Positions 1 to 4,925 of a stretch of DNA of 8,667 nt are shown here, piece by piece. A program made the position numbers and the translations under genes. Below the pieces are notes generated by a model. That model did not search any database and was not told the DNA's origin. It saw only the letters and a program-made list of their open reading frames with translations. The DNA lies in NCBI GenBank assembly GCA_009921385.1, contig RFXY01000032.1, positions 1 to 8,667 of the forward strand, given 5' to 3'. Origin of the DNA: Pseudomonadota bacterium. GTDB taxonomy: Bacteria; Pseudomonadota; Alphaproteobacteria; Rickettsiales; UBA1997. Position 1 is the first letter of the stretch, and every line of letters starts with the position of its first letter.

Positions 1-127
1 TAGCTTCGTGGGGGGTTAAAAAATCATTATGCAAAATCGATGTTGTGATGCAGTCTTCTGACCCCTCCTCCGAAACTACTTTGTAGTTTCGACCCTCCCG
101 TAAAATAAATTTCTTGGGGGAGGGTGA
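1..127. repeat. GC-rich palindromic intergenic repeat, left-edge partial
   Basis: This stretch is much richer in G and C runs than the AT-rich DNA around it and holds two back-to-back inverted repeats. The first is CGAAACTAC at 71-79 and GTAGTTTCG at 83-91, a perfect 9-bp stem with a 3-nt loop. The second is ACCCTCCC at 92-99 and GGGAGGGT at 118-125, a perfect 8-bp stem. A similar C-rich block (ACCCCTCCTCC, 61-71) and a run of G at 10-15 add further pairing partners. On the minus strand one frame stays open from 127 to the window edge but has no ATG, so I do not call it a gene. The structure resembles the palindromic or MITE-like repeats scattered through genomes of intracellular alphaproteobacteria; that class assignment is inference. 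It begins about 25 bases past the premature stop of the truncated nucleotidyltransferase, so its arrival may have removed that gene's 3' end. Confidence 0.5.
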
Positions 128-150
128 TTAGATCGAAGTGCGATATTTAT

Positions 151-513
151 TTATGAAAATGGTATTACATCAACTTCTAACTCATTTAAATTTATCTTAA
201 AAGAAATATTTTGTTGGCGAACTGTATAACCGGAATTTGTAAGTTTTGAATATAGGCCATCATAAATACCTCTTAATCCACCGCTATTTTCATTGCAGTT
301 GCTGGCTAGTGAAATCAGATAATCAACATCAGATGCAATGGATATTGCAGTTCCTTTTGCCATTGATTCAGATTTTATAATTTCAATATAGCAAGTGGAG
401 GCCCAAGTTTTTAGTATTTTGTGCAGAGAAGTAATTTCGCGGTCATGAGATGATAAATCTCTAGGCTGATATTTTTGTAAAATTTGAAGTAGGTACATAT
501 TAATTTCGGTCAT
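151..513 (-). pseudogene. Truncated Pol-beta-superfamily nucleotidyltransferase (remnant)
   Basis: The 120-residue product is the N-terminal catalytic part of a nucleotidyltransferase of the Pol-beta/MNT superfamily, the fold that also contains the CD-NTases. Visible signatures are MAKGTAI (51-57), the metal-binding pair D62 and D64 in SDVDYLISL, and the third acidic residue D115 in VDVIP. The family motif before the Asp pair normally reads G-S. Here it reads E49-S50 (codon GAA), one transition away from a Gly codon. The frame stops five residues after D115, whereas related enzymes are usually well over 200 residues, so the C-terminal half is missing. The ATG at 511-513 is chosen because it overlaps the end of the upstream remnant by 14 nt, a normal coupled arrangement; there is no Shine-Dalgarno sequence. 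Family nucleotidyltransferases transfer NMP groups to nucleotides, RNA or proteins, but the Gly loss and truncation make activity doubtful. Confidence is high for the fold and moderate for pseudogene status. Confidence 0.72.
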
Positions 514-969
514 AACTCGTTGTAACTAAGGAGGTTAAAATATCATTCAGAAAGGCGGTCTCTAAAATTAACAACAACAGTGTTGGAGCGGTTTGCGATG
601 TCAGCCATTTTGTCTTGAGGAATGCCCGGCCTCTTTTGCATAAATCGCGACAGGTGTTTGATGATTTTTTCTTGCAGCAAAATTTTTTTCTATATGGTTT
701 TCAGCACTGGACCAATCAACCAAAAAAATTTTCTTATCTTTTGCTTTATCGATATTGTTGGAAGGGATGTGAATTATGTTTTTATTTTTAAAAATTTTTG
801 AATCTACTAAGCAATCTCTCAGGTTGTAAAACGCAGTATAGTCACCAAAATTAGATTTAGCCTTTTGAAGAGCGAGGATCGTTCTGGTAGGTACTGTTGA
901 ATTCCAAATTTGTTTTAATAATAAAGAATTTTTAACAAAATCTATAAAGAAGGCTTTGTTGCTTCTAAT
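500..969 (-). pseudogene. Frameshifted remnant of the nucleotidyltransferase's partner gene
   Basis: A coherent protein can be read across three minus-strand frames. The first runs from about 969 to a stop at 601-603 and contains KAFFIDFVKNSLLLKQIW, FGDYTAFYNLRDCLVDSKIF, KKIFLVDWSSAENHIEKNF and TPVAIYAKEAG. Dropping one G from the GGG run near 625 moves into the second frame: GIPQDKMADIANRSNTVVVN then FRDRL, with a stop at 543-545. Dropping one T from the TTT run at 551-553 moves into the third: LNDILTSLVTTSYDRN, ending at the TAA 500-502. The restored product would have about 160 residues and would overlap the nucleotidyltransferase start by 14 nt, which strongly suggests one former operon. 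No ATG, GTG or TTG start remains: the open frame begins inside the 3' end of the YceI gene. I cannot name the family with certainty. The VDWS...E..IEKNF segment followed by a hydrophobic strand and a conserved-looking C-terminal helix suggests a small alpha/beta (Rossmann or TIR-like) fold, which is speculative. Confidence 0.6.
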
Positions 970-2054
970 GAAAATTTGATTTGCACATTGTTGGATATTT
1001 TTTTGTCTCTACTGTCTTTGTTGCCGATATCAAATAGGTTTCTTTGCAGAGTTGCAGTGCCAAACACCTTGGCTTTCTTATTGTCATTATCAAATTTGGC
1101 AGTAAAGCTTAAATCGATTGGTAATTTTCTATTTTTTATCGTAAGATCGCCTTTAGCAATATAAGAATCTTTGTTGGCAGAAGTTGTTATTTTATTTGAC
1201 TTGAAAGTTGCGGTAGCAAATTTTTCAATCGCCAACCACTGCTCGTTTTTAACAACCTCTAAAGCTTCGATTAATCTAATGTCTATGGATTTCATATCGA
1301 TTTCAACTTCTATAGAGCTTTTATCTAAATTGTCTTTGTCAAAGATGATTTTACTGTTATATTTTTTAAAAAGCCCAACAATTTCTGAGCTATCTTGAAA
1401 CAAAGAAAATTCTAGTTTGCTTAATTTTGGATCGACTTGCCATTCGTTTTTATTGTTATTTTTGTTATTTTTTTCGTCTTCTTTAACATAAATCGCTTCG
1501 GCCTCAATGTTTACTTTTATAAAATCGCCAATGCCGGGTAGGCCATATTTCATATCAAAGTCAGATCTTTTTATTTTGGCTGTGCCACTAATTCCTAGGG
1601 TTTTCTTTTGAGAAATAGGATTTAAGCCGATTTTATTTAGTTTAATTTGCAATTCTATTGATTTTTTTATGCCTCTTAAAGTTAAAAAACCTCTAATATT
1701 GGCATTGTTGTTGCCTTTTAATTCGATCGTTGAGTTTTCAAAGATAATTTCAGGGAATTTGTCGGCATCAAAAAAATCGGCTGTTTTAAGATGGTTGTCA
1801 AATATCTCAATGCCGGTGTTTATAGAGTTGGTATTGATGATGATTTTTACTGAACTGTTTTGGGGGTTTTTTTCGTCAAATAAAACCTCGCCTTCGACAT
1901 TATTGAATTTTCCAGAAGGGCTAGAAAAGCCAAAATGATCGGCTTGCCAAACAATATTGATGTGGTTTGGATCTATTTTATATAAATCGGCAGTGAATGC
2001 AGAATTTATTTGAAAAAAAATAGCAAATAGACAAGATAAAAAAAGTTTTTTCAT
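942..2054 (-). CDS. Exported protein with two tandem YceI-like domains
   Basis: The 370-residue product starts with a signal peptide (KK at 2-3, hydrophobic core 4-16, likely cleavage around residues 19-22), so it should be periplasmic. Residues 23-192 form a YceI-like lipocalin-type beta barrel: YKIDPNHINIVWQADHFGFS at the start, HLKTADFFDADKFPEIIF (88-105), GFLTLRGIKKSIEL (122-135) and GTAKIKRSDFDMKYGLPGIG (157-176). A linker rich in Asn and Lys (193-204) leads to a second, more diverged copy (205-365), with matching segments NEQWLAIEKFATATF (270-284), GDLTIKNRKLPIDL (302-315) and GTATLQRNLFDIG (332-344). YceI proteins normally have one domain of about 190 residues and bind long isoprenoid or fatty-acyl ligands; the ligand here is unknown. 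The gene starts 7 nt after dnaQ, so it is probably cotranscribed with fabZ, lpxA and dnaQ. Its last 28 bases overlap the decayed frame downstream, so the final few residues may not be ancestral. Confidence 0.88.
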   Translation of the reverse strand: MKKLFLSCLFAIFFQINSAFTADLYKIDPNHINIVWQADHFGFSSPSGKFNNVEGEVLFDEKNPQNSSVKIIINTNSINTGIEIFDNHLKTADFFDADKFPEIIFENSTIELKGNNNANIRGFLTLRGIKKSIELQIKLNKIGLNPISQKKTLGISGTAKIKRSDFDMKYGLPGIGDFIKVNIEAEAIYVKEDEKNNKNNNKNEWQVDPKLSKLEFSLFQDSSEIVGLFKKYNSKIIFDKDNLDKSSIEVEIDMKSIDIRLIEALEVVKNEQWLAIEKFATATFKSNKITTSANKDSYIAKGDLTIKNRKLPIDLSFTAKFDNDNKKAKVFGTATLQRNLFDIGNKDSRDKKISNNVQIKFSLEATKPSL

Positions 2055-2061
2055 AAATATA

Positions 2062-2751
2062 TTAATTGTTTTGATACCACGAATTTTTTTTAAAATTAGT
2101 TAAAATAAATTCTTGATGTAAAGTTAATTGTTGTTGAGTTGGTGAGAAATTTCTGATTGGTAAATTATATTTTTGCCTAATAAATTCGGTTGTTTCTTGT
2201 TTAGTTTCGTTGACATTTTTAGCAAAAGAAAAGCCACCTTGCGAACCGCAGGTGAGCTCGAGATATACTAAACATAATAATTCAGTGTCAATTAAAGCAC
2301 TGTGTTTTTCTCTTTTGCTTAAATCAATTTTAAATCTTTTACATAAAGCATCTAAAGAATTTGGTGAGTTAGGAAATTTTTGCCTAGCCAATGAAAGAGT
2401 GTCTATGATTTTATTTTGTGTAAGCAAAGGTGAGCCGATGCTGTTTAATTCGAAATTTAAAAATTTTAAATCAAAAACGGCATTATGAATGATTAGAGGG
2501 TCGTTTTTAATGAAAGTTAAAAAATCATTAATAATTTGTGAAAAATTAGGCTTGTCTAACAAAAATTCAGTAGAAATTCCGTGTATTAAAAAAGCCTCAT
2601 GAGGCACATTGCGATTGGGATTGATATAGCAATGAAAATAGTTGCCAGTTTTTACTTTGTCAATAATTTCAAAAGCTGCTATTTCGATAACTTTATGCCC
2701 GTCTCTTGGGTCAAGACCTGTGGTTTCGGTATCTAGACAAATTTCGCGCAT
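2062..2751 (-). CDS. dnaQ: DNA polymerase III epsilon subunit, 3'-5' proofreading exonuclease
   Basis: DnaQ is the proofreading exonuclease of the replicative polymerase core; it removes mispaired 3' nucleotides and binds the alpha (DnaE) and theta or equivalent subunits. The DEDDh motifs are complete: Exo I LDTETTGLD with D7 and E9, Exo II IIHNAVFDLKFLN with D94, and Exo III HSALIDTELL with H150 and D155. HGISTEFLLDKPNF (57-70) and LDALCKRFKID (133-143) are typical of alphaproteobacterial DnaQ. The C-terminal tail (176-229) is the flexible segment that contacts the polymerase in this family. I chose the ATG at 2749-2751, giving 229 residues, because it lies 2 nt after the lpxA stop and puts Exo I at residue 7. 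A TTG at 2776-2778 would add nine residues and overlap lpxA by 25 nt. There is no clear Shine-Dalgarno sequence, so translation probably depends on coupling to lpxA. Confidence 0.95.
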   Translation of the reverse strand: MREICLDTETTGLDPRDGHKVIEIAAFEIIDKVKTGNYFHCYINPNRNVPHEAFLIHGISTEFLLDKPNFSQIINDFLTFIKNDPLIIHNAVFDLKFLNFELNSIGSPLLTQNKIIDTLSLARQKFPNSPNSLDALCKRFKIDLSKREKHSALIDTELLCLVYLELTCGSQGGFSFAKNVNETKQETTEFIRQKYNLPIRNFSPTQQQLTLHQEFILTNFKKNSWYQNN

Positions 2752-2753
2752 TT

Positions 2754-3566
2754 TTAATCGAAATATTTTGGTTGACAAAGAGAATTTTTGCTTTCTTTAG
2801 ACATAATGAAATTAGTTATATCTTCGGCTAAGGTGTTGGAAAAATTATGATTGATATTTTTTAATCTGTCAAACAAAGTGAGTGATTTTTGACTTTTATC
2901 AAAAAGTTGTGCAAAAAAATCTTGCAAAATGTTAATTTGCTTTCTATCGATGTTTTTTCTTTTTAAACCAACCAAATTTAAACCAACCAAATGAGCTCTT
3001 TCTCCTTTAACTAAACCGTAAGGAATGATATCTTTTTCGATACCGGACATGCCACCAATCATGGCATTTTTACCGATTCTGGTAAATTGCTTAACAGCCG
3101 ATAGACCGCCGATAATTACAGAATCTTCAACCAAAACATGTCCTGCCAAAGTGGCATTGTTTGCCAAAATAACATTATTGCCAATTTCGCAATCATGAGC
3201 AATGTGTGAGCCAACCATAAACAAGCAATTATCGCCGATTTTGGTAAGCATTTTATCGTCTTGAGTGCCTAAATGAATAGTTACATGTTCTCTTATGGTG
3301 TTGTTATTTCCAATAATTACTTGAGAATTCTCTCCTTTGAATTTTAGATCTTGAGGGGCAAGACCGATGGTGGCAAAGGGATAAATTGTGTTGTTTTCGC
3401 CAATAATTGTGTTGCCATCAATAACTACATGCGATTTTAAGATGGTGCCAGAATTTATTTGCACTTGCGAACCGACTATGCAATAGGGGCCGATAACAAC
3501 ATCGTCAGCTATTTTTGCCGAGCTATCAACAATTGCGGTGGGATGAATTAAAAGATTATTGGTCAT
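2754..3566 (-). CDS. lpxA: Acyl-ACP--UDP-N-acetylglucosamine O-acyltransferase
   Basis: LpxA carries out the first step of lipid A synthesis in the cytoplasm, moving a 3-hydroxyacyl chain from acyl carrier protein to UDP-GlcNAc. The 270-residue product has the left-handed beta-helix of hexapeptide repeats (about residues 6-185) and a helical C-terminal region (about 190-260). IHPTAIVD (7-14), HIAHDC (121-126, catalytic H124) and NNATLAGHV (136-144, H143) match the family. The position equivalent to E. coli H160 is Lys here (AVKQFTRIG, K159), while the residue equivalent to the E. coli acyl-chain ruler G173 is Gly (G172), which suggests a long 3-hydroxyacyl substrate near C14. I preferred the ATG at 3564-3566 over a TTG 12 bases upstream; it overlaps the fabZ stop by 11 nt. 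The neighbours fabZ and dnaQ are packed on either side. lpxD, often adjacent to fabZ in proteobacteria, is absent from this window. Confidence 0.95.
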   Translation of the reverse strand: MTNNLLIHPTAIVDSSAKIADDVVIGPYCIVGSQVQINSGTILKSHVVIDGNTIIGENNTIYPFATIGLAPQDLKFKGENSQVIIGNNNTIREHVTIHLGTQDDKMLTKIGDNCLFMVGSHIAHDCEIGNNVILANNATLAGHVLVEDSVIIGGLSAVKQFTRIGKNAMIGGMSGIEKDIIPYGLVKGERAHLVGLNLVGLKRKNIDRKQINILQDFFAQLFDKSQKSLTLFDRLKNINHNFSNTLAEDITNFIMSKESKNSLCQPKYFD

Positions 3567-4002
3567 TTTTTTTATCAATAATCATTGCCGAAAGTTGGGC
3601 TTCGGCAACTTTTTTGCCATCAACAATACCAACGGCATTAAGTTTCCAGACATTGCCACGATTTTGTGTTGCCTCAACATGCAGTTCTAAAATATCTCCA
3701 GGTAAAACTGGTTTGCGAAATTTTGCTCCATCAATTGACATAAAATAAACTAATTTTTCTTCTGGTTTAAAATTTGGGCAACAAGTTACCATTAGGGCAC
3801 CAGCTTGAGCCATTGCTTCAATAATTAAAACCCCTGGCATTATGGGGTGATTAGGAAAATGCCCTAAAAAATGAGGTTCATTGAAAGAAACATTTTTAAT
3901 GGCGATAATTTTTTTATTAAATTCGATGCTAATAACTTTGTCTACTAATAAAAAAGGATAGCGATGCGGTAGGCACTGTAAAATTTTATTGATATCTAGC
4001 AT
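3556..4002 (-). CDS. fabZ: 3-hydroxyacyl-[acyl-carrier-protein] dehydratase FabZ
   Basis: FabZ removes water from 3-hydroxyacyl-ACP during type II fatty acid elongation in the cytoplasm. It competes with LpxA for the same 3-hydroxyacyl-ACP pool, which fits the two genes overlapping here. The 148-residue protein is full length and has a single hot-dog fold: LPHRYPFLLVDKV (11-23), then FLGHFPNHPIMPGVLIIEAM (45-64) with catalytic H48 and E62 at the usual 14-residue spacing, and FRKPVLPGDILEL (95-107). The ATG at 4000-4002 fits the family start and has no Shine-Dalgarno sequence before it. The gene is first in its cluster, 82 nt after rpsU, and a TATAAT at 4038-4043 may be part of its promoter. 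I see no defects in the sequence. Confidence 0.96.
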   Translation of the reverse strand: MLDINKILQCLPHRYPFLLVDKVISIEFNKKIIAIKNVSFNEPHFLGHFPNHPIMPGVLIIEAMAQAGALMVTCCPNFKPEEKLVYFMSIDGAKFRKPVLPGDILELHVEATQNRGNVWKLNAVGIVDGKKVAEAQLSAMIIDKKNDQ

Positions 4003-4037
4003 ATATGGTGAAATAGAAAAGTAAGGTTTAGTTATTG

Positions 4038-4043
4038 ATTATA
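4038..4043 (-). promoter_or_regulatory. Possible -10 box for the fabZ-lpxA-dnaQ unit
   Basis: The minus strand reads TATAAT here, 35 nt before the fabZ ATG and just after the hairpin that follows rpsU. No good -35 hexamer lies 16-18 nt upstream (the region reads GGTTTT or similar), and there is no extended -10 TG. In AT-rich DNA a chance TATAAT is common, so support is weak beyond its sensible position. Confidence 0.28.
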
Positions 4044-4048
4044 AAGGA

Positions 4049-4086
4049 GAGGGGCTTATAAAAACCCCTCACTTTTTTGTTTTTTT
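4049..4086. terminator. GC-rich hairpin with T-tract between rpsU and fabZ
   Basis: GAGGGG (4049-4054) pairs with CCCCTC (4065-4070) around a 10-nt loop. On the plus strand it is followed by TTTTTT, G and a longer T run (4073-4086), a good intrinsic terminator. All genes here are on the minus strand, where the hairpin is preceded by the A-rich stretch after the rpsU stop and followed only by TCTCCTTTA, a poor U-tract. It may act in both directions or mainly block antisense transcription into rpsU. Confidence 0.5.
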
Positions 4087-4282
4087 AATAAACGGTTTCG
4101 CCTTTTCTAGCTTTTTTCTTGCGTACAATGCTTTCGTCTCGTTTTCTTTGAATTTTCTTTGAAGGTTTTTCAAATTCATTTCTTCTACGAGCCTCTTTTA
4201 CTAGACCGTCTTTTTGTGCTTTTTTACGAAATGCCCTGATTGCCATTTCGATATTGTTTTTGCCATGAACTAAAACTTCCAT
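4085..4282 (-). CDS. rpsU: Small ribosomal subunit protein bS21
   Basis: bS21 is a small basic protein of the 30S subunit that sits near the 3' end of 16S rRNA and helps initiation. The 65-residue product has the typical start MEVLVHGKNNIEMAIRAFRK (1-20), the central helix with KEARRRNEFEKPSKK (29-43) and a strongly basic tail (KIQRKRDESIVRKKKARKGE, 43-62). Its length is normal for alphaproteobacterial forms. The ATG at 4280-4282 is fixed by AAAGGAGG at 4291-4298, 8 nt upstream. It is the last gene of the tim44-acnA-hpf-rpsU group, 32 nt after hpf, and is followed by a hairpin. Pairing of a bS21 gene with a hibernation factor places two proteins that act on the 30S subunit in one transcript. 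Confidence 0.95.
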   Translation of the reverse strand: MEVLVHGKNNIEMAIRAFRKKAQKDGLVKEARRRNEFEKPSKKIQRKRDESIVRKKKARKGETVY

Positions 4283-4290
4283 CTTTTTTA

Positions 4291-4298
4291 CCTCCTTT
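4291..4298 (-). promoter_or_regulatory. Strong Shine-Dalgarno sequence of rpsU
   Basis: AAAGGAGG lies on the minus strand 8 nt before the rpsU ATG, with near-perfect complementarity to the 3' end of 16S rRNA. No comparable sequence precedes fabZ, lpxA, dnaQ, the YceI gene, hpf, acnA or the Tim44 gene, so this site is exceptional in the window. Confidence 0.85.
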
Positions 4299-4314
4299 AG
4301 ATTGAAAAAATAAA

Positions 4315-4917
4315 TTAAATTTGTGGGTCAACTAAAGAAATTTGACCATCTTTACGATGATAAACAACATTTAGTCTTTTATTTTGGCTATTGATAAAAA
4401 CCAAAGCTGGTAGATTTGCCAAATCCATTTTCATGATAGCGTCATCGACAGAAAGCTCTTCGATGGTGGTATTTTTTTCGGAAACAATTTGATGTTTAGT
4501 GGCACCTGTTGAGGTGGCATCTTGCTCCATTTCTTCAAATATATTGTAAGGAAAAGGTGGTAAAACATATTTTATGGCCGAAAAATATTTTGGCTCTAAG
4601 TTTTTGATGCTTTCTTTATGATAATCGTGTAGTTTGTTTTTGTATCTTTTAAGTTGAGTTACCGCTTTTTTTAAGGCTTCGTTAAAGGCCCCGTAGATAT
4701 CGCCAGCTTCGCCGTTGGCCTTGATGGTGATATTTTTTTTTACCGCCTCGTTAATAATGATGTTGGCAAAAAATAATTGTGATTGTTTGCCAAAATAAAC
4801 TTCGGCAGTATCTATTTTACTGATAAATTTAGTGATAGCTTTTTCTAGTTGTTCATTAACATATTGTTGTATGGAAGAACCTAGATCGATATTGGAGCCA
4901 GTGATTTTTACTTGCAT
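4315..4917 (-). CDS. hpf: Long-form ribosome hibernation promoting factor
   Basis: Long HPF binds the decoding region of idle 30S subunits and dimerises ribosomes into inactive 100S particles. The N-terminal S30AE domain covers about residues 1-100 (MQVKITGSNIDLGSSIQQYV, KANGEAGDIYGAFNEALKKA at 66-85, KRYKNKLHDYH at 90-100). A variable linker (about 101-141) follows, and residues 142-200 form the C-terminal dimerisation domain (VDDAIMKMDLANLPALVFIN at 157-176, then LNVVYHRKDGQISLVDP at 182-198). At 200 residues it is the long form, not the short HPF or YfiA. It starts 8 nt after the acnA stop with no Shine-Dalgarno sequence, suggesting coupled translation, and rpsU follows. In many alphaproteobacteria hpf lies near rpoN or ptsN; association with aconitase is different. 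Confidence 0.93.
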   Translation of the reverse strand: MQVKITGSNIDLGSSIQQYVNEQLEKAITKFISKIDTAEVYFGKQSQLFFANIIINEAVKKNITIKANGEAGDIYGAFNEALKKAVTQLKRYKNKLHDYHKESIKNLEPKYFSAIKYVLPPFPYNIFEEMEQDATSTGATKHQIVSEKNTTIEELSVDDAIMKMDLANLPALVFINSQNKRLNVVYHRKDGQISLVDPQI

Positions 4918-4925
4918 AAAAAAAA

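Noticed and set aside
1..127. Minus-strand open frame without ATG through the palindromic repeat
   Set aside because: It has no usable start and runs through inverted repeats; it cannot be supported as a gene from the part visible.
527..535. Minus-strand ACCTCCTTA identical to the 16S rRNA 3' tail, and on the plus strand a Shine-Dalgarno-like AAGGAGG
   Set aside because: It is explained as Leu-Thr-Ser-Leu codons of the partner-gene remnant, and no start codon follows on the plus strand.
976..1938. Several plus-strand open frames across the YceI gene (976-1164, 1171-1398, 1669-1938)
   Set aside because: They lie antisense to a clear YceI protein, have no family features and have Leu/Ser-rich compositions typical of shadow frames.
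2031..2054. Possible lipobox around Cys8 of the YceI protein
   Set aside because: The Cys lies only eight residues in, in the middle of the hydrophobic core, and the residues before it do not form a standard lipobox.
2752..2778. TTG start that would extend DnaQ by nine residues
   Set aside because: The ATG at 2749-2751 directly follows the lpxA stop, places the Exo I motif at the usual distance from the start, and avoids a 25-nt overlap.
3567..3578. TTG start that would extend LpxA by four residues
   Set aside because: The ATG at 3564-3566 fits the usual family N-terminus and has a short overlap with fabZ.
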